Shown here: positions 1 to 5,340 of the stretch, in pieces | How positions within the stretch are numbered: position 1 is the stretch's first letter | Layout: the number at the start of each line of letters is the position of its first letter | Origin: Chloroflexota bacterium | GTDB lineage: Bacteria > Chloroflexota > Dehalococcoidia > JACPQK01 | DNA: 8,171 nucleotides | Assembly: GCA_016190535.1 (NCBI GenBank) | Contig: JACPQK010000111.1 | Coordinates: 1-8,171, forward strand | Direction of reading: 5' to 3' | Position numbers and translations under genes: made by a program | The notes under the pieces: model-generated | The model's database searches: none | The model's input: the letters and a program-made list of their open reading frames with translations, nothing else | Told to the model about the DNA's origin: nothing

Positions 1-13
1 AGGACAGGGCCAT

Positions 14-808
14 GTGAACAGCGAGGGACAGCCGATGGCAACCGCTGATATTGTTTGCCAGGTCTCCGATGGTATCGCTACGGTTACTCTGAACCGGCCG
101 CGTTCCCTGAACGCTCTCACCACCCCCATGCGCCACGGATTGGCCGCAGCTCTACAGGCCGCCCAGGAGGACAAGGAGGTGAAGGTAGTCGTCGTTACCG
201 GGGCGGGCAGGGCCTTCTGCTCCGGGGCCGACCCCCGGGAGCTGGCTACCCCAGAGAAGGAAGAGGAGGCCGTCCAGTCCTGCTACCTTCTGCTCCGGGC
301 GGTGAAATCCCTGGAGAAGCCCTATATCGCCGCCATCAACGGCCCGGCCGCAGGCGGGGGCATGGACATGGCTGCCCTCTGCGACCTGCGGATTGCCTCG
401 GACCGGGCCAAGTTCAACCCAGCCTACCTCCGCCTGGGGGCCATCCCTGCGGAGGGCGGGGGCTACCTCTGGCCCCGCATCATGGGGTTGCCCCGGGCAC
501 TGGAGCTACTCTGGACCTCCCGCGTCTTCGATGCCGAGGAGGCCTGCCGTATCGGGTTCCTGAACCGGGTAGTGCCCCACGATGAGCTTATGCCCGCCAC
601 CCTGGAGCTGGCCCGCCAGCTCGCCCAGGGGCCCTCGGTAACCATCCGCCTGGTCAAGAAGGAGCTTTATGAGACCATGGGCTGGGACCTGAGTGCGGCC
701 ATTGAGCTCACCCATCGTTACCTGGAGCAAGTCCGCCAGACGCGGGACCTGTGGGAAGGCCCCCGGGCCTGGCTGGAGAAAAGGGAACCCCGCTTCCAGG
801 GCCGTTAG
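14..808 (+). CDS. Enoyl-CoA hydratase/isomerase (crotonase) family protein
   Basis: A 264-residue protein of usual crotonase length; the family acts on acyl-CoA thioesters through a shared oxyanion hole. Seen: the AGRAFCSGAD segment (residues 64-73, first oxyanion-hole strand), INGPAAGGGMDMA (108-120, second oxyanion-hole helix) and the LGAIPAEGGG loop (141-150). Compared with rat hydratase, the Glu144 position is Asp118 and the Glu164 position is Tyr138; Glu147 is the nearest carboxylate in the active-site loop. A classical hydratase is therefore doubtful, and an isomerase, decarboxylase or other crotonase activity is as likely. The start is GTG at 14, whose GTGA would overlap a TGA stop of an upstream gene (a frame ending ...DRAM at 17); ATG at 35, preceded by GAGGGA, is a good alternative. 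Family assignment is secure, the substrate is unknown. Confidence 0.9.
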   Translation: MNSEGQPMATADIVCQVSDGIATVTLNRPRSLNALTTPMRHGLAAALQAAQEDKEVKVVVVTGAGRAFCSGADPRELATPEKEEEAVQSCYLLLRAVKSLEKPYIAAINGPAAGGGMDMAALCDLRIASDRAKFNPAYLRLGAIPAEGGGYLWPRIMGLPRALELLWTSRVFDAEEACRIGFLNRVVPHDELMPATLELARQLAQGPSVTIRLVKKELYETMGWDLSAAIELTHRYLEQVRQTRDLWEGPRAWLEKREPRFQGR

Positions 809-835
809 CGCCCAGCAAGTGCCCAGGGCTATAAT
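805..835 (+). promoter_or_regulatory. Candidate promoter for the molybdopterin oxidoreductase gene
   Basis: A perfect TATAAT lies at 830-835 in the 69-bp gap, 43 bases before the next start codon. The best upstream hexamer is TTAGCG at 805-810, with a long 19-base spacer and a poor match to TTGACA. The site would give a 5' leader of about 35 nt. The support is essentially the -10 match. Confidence 0.35.
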
Positions 836-877
836 GCTGGCGGTGGCACCGCTGAGCTTCTTCCAGAGGAGGGGGAC

Positions 878-2101
878 ATGGGTAACATCAGGAGGGACCC
901 GGGAAGCACGGAAGGTGAGGTTCTCTGGGAGTTCGCCAAAAGTAAAGGCATATCCCGGCGGCGCTTCTTGGCCCTGCTGGCCGCCGGTGGGGCCGCGGCG
1001 GTCCTGGCGGCCTGTAGATTGCCTACCCCCTATCTCTCGCCCACGCCGACGGCAACGCCTGGGCCCCTGCAATCTGTGCTAACCCCTGGTGAGCGGAGGG
1101 TCATAAACACTTCCCCACCTGTCTATGAAAGCCCGCTGGAGCTGCTCCAGGGCCTGACCACCCCCATACCCCTGTTCTTTCTACGGAACCACGGCGCTAC
1201 CCCCCGCATAGATGACAGGGAATGGCGGCTGCGGGTGGAGGGAGACGCTGTAGAGCGCCCCCTGGAGCTGACCTACGAGGACATCCTGGCCCTGCCCTCC
1301 CGCTCGGTGCTCCGCTGGGTGGAGTGCGCCGGCAACGGGCGCAGCTTCTTCTCCCTGTTCCAGGGCCGTCCCGCCTCCGGGGGACAGTGGAGGCTGGGGG
1401 CCATCAGTGTCGCCGAGTGGGCCGGGGTGCCCCTGGCTAACGTCCTGGAGATGGCCGGGGTTAAGAACAACGCTGTGGATGTGCTCTTAGAAGGGGGAGA
1501 CGGGCCCAAGGTGAGGCGGCCCATCCCCCTGGAGAAAGCCCTGGATGCCGGCACCCTGCTGGCCTACGCCATGAATGGGGAGCCCCTGCCTCCCGACCAC
1601 GGCTTTCCCCTGCGGGCCATTGTCCCGGGATGGGTGGGAGTGAGCAACATCAAGTGGCTGGTGCGCATCGAGGTCTCCAGCCAGAAGGTGCAGACCCCGT
1701 TCAACACCTCCAGCTATATCCTGGATGGGCCAGACTACCCGGAGAAACCCGCGGTGACACTACAGACGCTGAAGAGCGCCGTGGCCCTGCCCTGGGAGGG
1801 CACTCTACCCCGGGGGAGACATACCGTCCGCGGCTTTGCCTGGTCCCCCCACGGTCGGATAGCCAGAGTAGAATACAGCCTGGACGGAGGAAAGACCTGG
1901 GGCACGGCCCGCCTGGAGGAGCCCAACCTGCCCTATGTCTGGGTACGCTGGAGCTTCCCCTGGGAGGCCCCACTGGGAAGGCACACTATCATGACCCGGG
2001 CCACCGACGAGGCTGGCAATACTCAGCCCGATAGCGTCCTCTGGAATGCCCAGGGCTATTTGTACAATGCCGTCGTGCCCCACCCCGTCCAGGTCACCTA
2101 A
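878..2101 (+). CDS. Sulfite-oxidase-family molybdopterin oxidoreductase, Tat lipoprotein
   Basis: A 407-residue protein of the sulfite oxidase/SoxC/YedY-like family, which oxidises or reduces small oxo-anions or related substrates at a molybdenum-pterin centre. Domains in order: a twin-arginine signal (SRRRFL, residues 26-31) with a hydrophobic core ending in the lipobox LAAC (Cys46), so the mature protein is probably an exported, lipid-anchored enzyme; a Pro/Thr-rich linker (47-64); the molybdopterin domain (about 95-270) with FLRNH (101-105), VECAGNGRS containing the expected Mo ligand Cys150, and PGWVGVSNIKWL (250-261); and a C-terminal immunoglobulin-like Mo-co dimerisation domain (about 290-400, with VEYSLDGGKTW at 331-341). 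No haem domain is present, so a separate electron acceptor is needed. AGGAGGGGG directly precedes the ATG. The natural substrate cannot be read from the sequence. Confidence 0.93.
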   Translation: MGNIRRDPGSTEGEVLWEFAKSKGISRRRFLALLAAGGAAAVLAACRLPTPYLSPTPTATPGPLQSVLTPGERRVINTSPPVYESPLELLQGLTTPIPLFFLRNHGATPRIDDREWRLRVEGDAVERPLELTYEDILALPSRSVLRWVECAGNGRSFFSLFQGRPASGGQWRLGAISVAEWAGVPLANVLEMAGVKNNAVDVLLEGGDGPKVRRPIPLEKALDAGTLLAYAMNGEPLPPDHGFPLRAIVPGWVGVSNIKWLVRIEVSSQKVQTPFNTSSYILDGPDYPEKPAVTLQTLKSAVALPWEGTLPRGRHTVRGFAWSPHGRIARVEYSLDGGKTWGTARLEEPNLPYVWVRWSFPWEAPLGRHTIMTRATDEAGNTQPDSVLWNAQGYLYNAVVPHPVQVT

Positions 2102-2168
2102 TGCCCTGAGTTAGCAGTTCGTTGCATAACTCTGCGGAGGCAGTCCGATGGGCCAGGGTGCCGGGGTC

Positions 2169-2185
2169 ATAGGGGTGTCCCCTAT
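2169..2185. repeat. Short hairpin after the oxidoreductase gene
   Basis: ATAGGGG (2169-2175) and CCCCTAT (2179-2185) form a perfect 7-bp stem with a TGT loop, 68 bases beyond the oxidoreductase stop. AATTT follows on the plus strand, too weak a U-tract for a confident terminator call. It adjoins the larger palindrome at 2196-2223 and may belong to the same repeat element. Confidence 0.5.
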
Positions 2186-2195
2186 AATTTGCAAC

Positions 2196-2240
2196 TCCCC
2201 CTTCTCCAGCAGGAGAAGGGGGACATAGGGGGATGAGGTA
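2196..2240. repeat. Palindromic intergenic repeat, first element
   Basis: TCCCCCTTCTCC (2196-2207) pairs perfectly with GGAGAAGGGGGA (2212-2223) around the loop AGCA, giving a 12-bp stem. The tail that follows, CATAGGGGGATGAGGT, resembles the hairpin-plus-tail layout of the element at 3159-3241, so the two are probably members of one dispersed, non-coding repeat family. No protein is encoded. The rest of the 225-bp gap (2102-2326) shows only the small hairpin at 2169 and the SDR ribosome binding site. Confidence 0.6.
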
Positions 2241-2326
2241 TTGGCCGCTCCCAATGACATGAATTCAAGAAAAAGACGCGAATTACGCGAGGGACCAGCG
2301 ATTCAGGGCACTAGGAGGAGGAGACC

Positions 2327-3094
2327 ATGGGGAAGCTGGAAGGCAAGGTGGCCATTGTGACCGGTGCCGGGCAGGGCATCGGCAGGGGGATAGCCCTGGC
2401 CTTCGCCAAAGAAGACGCCAAGGTGGTAATTGCCGAGATCAACCCCGAGACTGCCAAGGCGGTAGAAGGGGAGATACGGCGACTGGGCGGAGAGGCGCTG
2501 GCCGTGGCCTGCGATGTGGCCCAGGAAGAAGATATAAAACGCGCTGTCTCAGAAGCCTTGAGGGCCTTCGGTGCCATTGATATTCTGGTCAACAACGCCA
2601 TAAAAACCGGGCCCCGCGTGCCCGTGGAGCAGATCGAAGAGGCTGCCTGGGAGCGGTGCTTCCAGACAGGGCCAAAGGCTACCTGGTGGTTCTGCAAGGC
2701 CGTATTCCCGCACATGAAGGACCGGGGAGGGAAGATCATCAACATCGGCTCCCTGGCCAGCGAGCGGGCCACCAGGCTGGAGGCGGCCTACGGTGCCGCC
2801 AAGGCGGCCATCCGCAGCTTCTCCAAGATCACCGCCCGGGAGTGGGGCAAGTACAGGATAAATGTGAACGTGATCCTGCCCACGGCGCAGTCTCCTTCCT
2901 TCATAGGGTGGACACAGAGATTCCCCGAGGAGGCCAAGGAGCTCCTGGAGAGGCAGTCCATCGTCCGGGCGGGAGCTCCGGGAGGGGACCCGGAGAGGGA
3001 CATCGGGCGCGCCGCCGTCTTCCTGGCCAGCGAGGACTCCGACTTCATCACGGGCCAGACCCTTATCGTGGACGGCGGGGGGATTATGCCGTAG
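2327..3094 (+). CDS. Short-chain dehydrogenase/reductase (SDR), NAD-type
   Basis: A 255-residue classical SDR, the usual length, predicted to be a soluble NAD(P)-dependent oxidoreductase of an alcohol or ketone. Seen: the Rossmann motif TGAGQGIG (12-19); an acidic Glu37 after the second beta strand, which usually favours NAD(H) over NADP(H); Asp63 in ACDVA; NNA (89-91); Ser142; the YGAAK motif with Tyr155 and Lys159; and a C-terminal GQTLIVDGG (243-251). The Asn of the usual catalytic tetrad is not found: the aligned position in GPKATWWF is Gly115. The start is secured by AGGAGGAG seven bases upstream of the ATG. An acyl-CoA-type enzyme lies two genes upstream, so a role in the same degradation route is possible but unproven. 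The substrate is unknown. Confidence 0.93.
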   Translation: MGKLEGKVAIVTGAGQGIGRGIALAFAKEDAKVVIAEINPETAKAVEGEIRRLGGEALAVACDVAQEEDIKRAVSEALRAFGAIDILVNNAIKTGPRVPVEQIEEAAWERCFQTGPKATWWFCKAVFPHMKDRGGKIINIGSLASERATRLEAAYGAAKAAIRSFSKITAREWGKYRINVNVILPTAQSPSFIGWTQRFPEEAKELLERQSIVRAGAPGGDPERDIGRAAVFLASEDSDFITGQTLIVDGGGIMP

Positions 3095-3158
3095 CCGTCC
3101 CTTGCCGCCGCCGGCTGGCGAGTACTTAGTTTCAAAATTCCCGATACTACAAAAGAGT

Positions 3159-3241
3159 CCCTCTCCCTTGACGGGAGAGGCTAGGTAGGGTGAAATTGAA
3201 GCTACCCCTCACCTTAATCCTCTCCCGCAAGGGGAGAGGAA
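3159..3241. repeat. Palindromic intergenic repeat, second element (two inverted copies)
   Basis: Two related modules in opposite orientation. The first is CCTCTCCC (3160-3167) pairing with GGGAGAGG (3173-3180), followed by CTAGGTAGGGTG. The second is TCCTCTCCC (3218-3226) pairing with GGGAGAGGA (3232-3240), preceded by CTACCCCTCACCTTA. Reverse-complementing the second gives nearly the first, so the whole is one imperfect palindrome of about 80 bp, MITE- or REP-like. It lies between the convergent SDR and HNH genes. Read on the minus strand, the 3160-3180 stem is followed after six bases by TTTT, so it could also stop transcription leaving the HNH gene. Confidence 0.6.
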
Positions 3242-3290
3242 ATTGTATCGGCAACTATGCAACTAAGCAGTAGTGTCCCGGGTTGCAAGG

Positions 3291-3443
3291 TTATCCCACC
3301 ATGCGCTGGGCCTTGGTGGCCCGCTCATGGCGAGCTAAGCGTCGCATCTCAAACAGCTCTGTAAGGTAAACCTGCTCGGCTCTGCAGGTATTGGTAAGCT
3401 CAAGGGTTATGGAGAGGGTAAAACTACCACGTAACACCTTCAT
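3291..3443 (-). CDS. Small ORF overlapping the 3' end of the HNH gene, unknown function
   Basis: ATG at 3443-3441 opens a 50-codon frame ending with TAA at 3293-3291, overlapping the last 20 bases of the HNH gene in another frame. It starts MKVLRGSFTLSI and ends with a charged, helix-prone stretch, ELFEMRRLARHERATKAQ (residues 30-47). No clear Shine-Dalgarno precedes the ATG, so translation would rely on coupling to the HNH gene. It could instead be the original C-terminus of the HNH protein, displaced by a frameshift near 3440. I recognise no family. Its codons 15-21 (roughly 3401-3381) run through a copy of the 20-bp motif found upstream of the HNH promoter. Chance open frame is not excluded. 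Confidence 0.35.
   Translation of the reverse strand: MKVLRGSFTLSITLELTNTCRAEQVYLTELFEMRRLARHERATKAQRMVG
3384..3403 (+). repeat. Copy A of the GCAGGTATTG-N4-GCTYAA motif
   Basis: GCAGGTATTG, then GTAA, then GCTCAA. It lies 20 bases beyond the HNH stop codon, whereas the other three copies lie upstream of the HNH promoter. Its first bases also form a 6-bp stem with ACCTGC at 3370-3375. It matches the inverted copy at 4391-4410 at 17 of 20 positions. Confidence 0.6.
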
Positions 3444-4119
3444 ATGCATCGCTAGGAACAGGCCGCATTGGAAAATGCAAAACTGCTACAACCGTTTCGG
3501 GTAGAAGACTGCTCTTTGCATTGTTACAGGCCGAGCATAGCACTTGCAGATTAATCTGGCCCCCTGTCCCGCCCAGTGACCGAGGTACTATATGGTCTAT
3601 TGTGATCTCATCTGCTTTGAGGTCAACTCCACATGAAAAGCACTTCTTCCCATAGGTCTGGGCGATCTGTTGCCGCATTGCCTTGGATATCGCAGGACCT
3701 TCTTTTTCATGGAACCCAAAATAGTCAGTGAATTCGAGCTGCTGGCTAAAACATCCCTCTTCATCGTCCCAGTATGGCAACCATCGGTGACAATAGTAGC
3801 ACCAAGGGCCTCTTTCCTCGGTAATGCCTTCCCCGAGCTCTTCTTTGAGTTCTTGAATAACATCTGGGGGAAACCCCAGAAGCAATAGGTCTAGTTCCCA
3901 GTTGTCTGCGCTCACATGTGGAATGTCTGGTTGCATGCGGGCCTCATACACCCAGCAATCAGGACACACTGGCACGAGCACTTTTAGGCGTAGCTGAACC
4001 ATGTGGCCGCCAGCGTTGGCTCTGAGGCCAACATAGTCCTTGCTGGCCATCTCTAGCCGCGTCTTGCCTATTTCCCTCATGAACTGCCTGAGCAGCCTCA
4101 GTTCATCTTGATCCCACAT
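3424..4119 (-). CDS. HNH endonuclease family protein with extra zinc-knuckle pairs
   Basis: A 231-residue protein. The C-terminal part is a recognisable HNH nuclease fold: CFSC (160-163), IDHIVPRSLGG (174-184) with probable catalytic His176, Asn190, and LCSACNNAK (194-202), whose cysteines would form a structural zinc site with Cys160/163. The N-terminal 150 residues are not a family I recognise. They contain two more pairs, CPDC (52-55) and CYYC (107-110), suggesting a further zinc site and perhaps DNA or RNA binding. No RuvC-like, IscB or restriction-methylase partner is visible. AGGAG five bases upstream fixes the ATG. An intrinsic terminator lies immediately before that site. Base composition is visibly less GC-rich than the trp and oxidoreductase genes, consistent with transfer. 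Mobile-element, defence or homing roles are all possible. Confidence 0.82.
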   Translation of the reverse strand: MWDQDELRLLRQFMREIGKTRLEMASKDYVGLRANAGGHMVQLRLKVLVPVCPDCWVYEARMQPDIPHVSADNWELDLLLLGFPPDVIQELKEELGEGITEERGPWCYYCHRWLPYWDDEEGCFSQQLEFTDYFGFHEKEGPAISKAMRQQIAQTYGKKCFSCGVDLKADEITIDHIVPRSLGGTGGQINLQVLCSACNNAKSSLLPETVVAVLHFPMRPVPSDAYEGVTW

Positions 4120-4131
4120 CCCGACTCCTAT

Positions 4132-4153
4132 AAAAAGCCCCCGAATTGGGGCT
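4132..4153 (-). terminator. Intrinsic terminator just ahead of the HNH ribosome binding site
   Basis: On the minus strand AGCCCC (4153-4148) pairs with GGGGCT (4141-4136) around AATTCG, followed by TTTTTA. It can end transcripts arriving from trpA or from the HNH promoter. Its T-tract ends two bases before the HNH Shine-Dalgarno (AGGAG, 4129-4125), leaving no room for another promoter, so HNH expression requires readthrough. Confidence 0.7.
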
Positions 4154-4334
4154 ATAGCGATAATAAGGAGGTTTGGCCTGGAGGCGGGCCTAGCCTATTC
4201 TCTGGGAAGCCACACAGGTCCTTTTGCGTGCCCGGCAATCCCTGGCTCGGGTTCCCTCTCGCCTCTGGCTGAAGTGCCTCCAACGCTTCGAGGGCACAGC
4301 TAGCAAAAAGTGTGCGGACATACCACCCCTTTTC
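4154..4334 (-). promoter_or_regulatory. Possible attenuator leader of the HNH gene
   Basis: About 180 nt between the predicted transcription start and the terminator, GC-rich with several possible stems, for example GTGC-C-CTC with GAGGCAC (4297-4290 with 4280-4274) and GGGAA with TTCCC (about 4256 with 4204). CTCCT at 4170-4166 is complementary to the HNH AGGAG and would enclose the terminator. A 43-codon Arg-rich frame (ATG 4321 to stop 4190) starts after AGGGG and could be a leader peptide. I do not recognise it as a known riboswitch, T-box, tmRNA or 6S RNA. A regulatory role is inferred from layout alone. Confidence 0.3.
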
Positions 4335-4340
4335 CCGTGT

Positions 4341-4369
4341 ATTATATCAGCGCTCATGCCATCAGCAGG
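4341..4369 (-). promoter_or_regulatory. Extended -10 promoter for the HNH unit
   Basis: On the minus strand TGA-TATAAT (4349-4341) is a perfect -10 with the TGn extension, predicting a start near 4334. The -35 position (about 4369-4364, CCTGCT) matches poorly, as extended -10 promoters tolerate. It coincides with the outer end of the repeated motif at 4365-4384, so a protein bound there would touch RNA polymerase. Confidence 0.5.
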
Positions 4370-4410
4370 TATTGCCCCGCTCAACACTCCTTAAGCTACC
4401 CAATACCTGC
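4365..4410. repeat. 46-bp dyad made of motif copies B and D
   Basis: Copy B is GCAGGTATTG-CCCC-GCTCAA (4365-4384). Copy D is the inverted TTAAGC-TACC-CAATACCTGC (4391-4410). Six bases (CACTCC) separate them. The outer arms match over 10 of 10 bases and the inner arms over 5 of 6. In minus-strand RNA the inner mismatch becomes a G-U pair, so the folded form would be two stems with a 4x4 internal loop and a six-base apical loop. As DNA it looks like a dimer operator. Confidence 0.65.
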
Positions 4411-4429
4411 TACCGGGCCCAGAAATAGG

Positions 4430-4461
4430 GCAGGTATTGCTGAGCTTGTCCTCCGTTAAGC
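4430..4461 (+). repeat. Motif copy C with partial dyad
   Basis: GCAGGTATTG-CTGA-GCTTGT (4430-4449), six bases, then TTAAGC (4456-4461), reproducing the spacing of the dyad at 4365-4410 with an offset of 65 bp. The distal arm that would complete the dyad is not recognisable. Its GCAGGTATTG can also pair with CAATACCTGC of copy D (4401-4410), as an alternative to the B-D stem. Confidence 0.6.
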
Positions 4462-4468
4462 CCACCAC

Positions 4469-4516
4469 GGGCGGGCAACGGTTTGCCTTGCCGCCCATCC
4501 TGAGCCTGTCGAAGGA
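4469..4516. repeat. Hairpin plus dispersed-repeat-like motif downstream of trpA
   Basis: GGGCGG (4469-4474) pairs with CCGCCC (4491-4496), with CAA/TTG continuing the stem past one bulged base. The adjoining TCCTGAGCCTGTCGAAGGA (4498-4516) resembles a short motif seen between genes in many high-GC bacterial genomes. It gives the spurious peptide LSLSKE on the plus strand. No T-tract follows on the minus strand, so it is not a convincing trp terminator. Confidence 0.45.
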
Positions 4517-4560
4517 GGAGCGACTTATGCCAGGCGTCTCCGACTCAGGTCACCTGGACC

Positions 4561-5340
4561 TTATGGGCTATCCAGCGCCTGGCGCAGCTCGCGGACAAAG
4601 GCGCTGGCGGCGGCCACCTGGTCTTTCGCCTCTTTGACCACCTGGATGAGGCGGCTGCCCACGATGACGCCATCGGCCACCCGGGCAACTCGCCGGGCGG
4701 CCTCCGCCCCAGAGATGCCGAAGCCTACGCACAGGGGCAGGGCCGTGGCCTTACGTGCCCGCTGGACGAAGGCCTCCAGGTCAGCGGGGAGGGTATTTCG
4801 AGCCCCGGTGACGCCAGTGAGGGAGACCAGGTAGATAACCCCCCGGGAGTGCTGTGCTACCAGGCGCACCCGCTCCGGCGGGCTGGTGGGGGCCAGCAGG
4901 TAGACCAGATCCAGGCCACGTTTTTGGGTAGCTGCCTCCAGGGGGCCGCCCTCCTCCGGGGGCAGGTCGGGGACGATGAGGCCGTCCACCCCGGCCTCGG
5001 CGCTGGCAGCGCAGAAGGCATCCAGACCGTAGTGGTACACCGGGTTGTAGTAGGTCATGAACACCAGAGGCAGCATTGTACCCTTTGCCCTGAGATTGCG
5101 GGCTGTCTCCAAGCAGCGTTCCGGCGTGGTGCCCGCCTCCAGGGAGAGGTGGGAGGCCTCCTGGATGGTGGTGCCATCGGCCAGAGGGTCGGAGAAGGGG
5201 ATGCCCAACTCCACAATGTCGGCGCCCGCGGCCTCCAGGGTGGGTACCAGCTCCAGGGTAGCCTGAAGGCTGGGATAGCCCACGGTGAGGTACGGGATGA
5301 GGGCCTTGCGGCTGGGACGGAAAGCGCGGGCCAGGCTCAC
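4561..5340 (-). CDS. trpA: Tryptophan synthase alpha subunit
   Basis: A 259-residue protein that cleaves indole-3-glycerol phosphate to indole and glyceraldehyde-3-phosphate, passing indole to TrpB through the complex tunnel. Seen: [18 protein letters not shown] (43-60) with the catalytic pair Glu44 and Asp55, equivalent to Glu49 and Asp60 of the Salmonella enzyme; VPDLP (123-127); SLTGVTGAR (173-181); and the phosphate-binding GFGIS (206-210) and VIVGSR (225-230). The usual DGP in the catalytic loop reads DGT here. The start is GTG at 5340, because GTGA overlaps the trpB stop and GGGGG lies seven bases upstream. A longer open frame reaches 5505 but its extra residues do not look like TrpA. 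The N-terminus is short compared with enteric TrpA. It is the last trp gene; no U-tract terminator follows directly. Confidence 0.97.
   Translation of the reverse strand: MSLARAFRPSRKALIPYLTVGYPSLQATLELVPTLEAAGADIVELGIPFSDPLADGTTIQEASHLSLEAGTTPERCLETARNLRAKGTMLPLVFMTYYNPVYHYGLDAFCAASAEAGVDGLIVPDLPPEEGGPLEAATQKRGLDLVYLLAPTSPPERVRLVAQHSRGVIYLVSLTGVTGARNTLPADLEAFVQRARKATALPLCVGFGISGAEAARRVARVADGVIVGSRLIQVVKEAKDQVAAASAFVRELRQALDSP

Noticed and set aside
2183..2188. TATAAT as a promoter for the SDR gene
   Set aside because: It is partly inside the 2169-2185 hairpin arm and has no -35-like hexamer at suitable spacing.
3424..4119. IscB/HEARO (omega-RNA) system
   Set aside because: The protein is only 231 residues and has no RuvC-like segments. 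The HNH lies at the C-terminus instead of inside a RuvC domain.
4154..4340. Known riboswitch or T-box in the HNH leader
   Set aside because: GGGGTGGTA near the 5' end recalls a T-box core and AGCCAGGGATTGCC loosely recalls a cobalamin box, but the remaining conserved elements and their order are missing.
3384..4449. CRISPR array
   Set aside because: Copies are few, irregularly spaced and in both orientations, with no cas genes.
4437..4637. 66-residue plus-strand frame across the trpA end
   Set aside because: Its middle (LSLSKEER) is the translation of a dispersed intergenic motif, and the rest is antisense to trpA.
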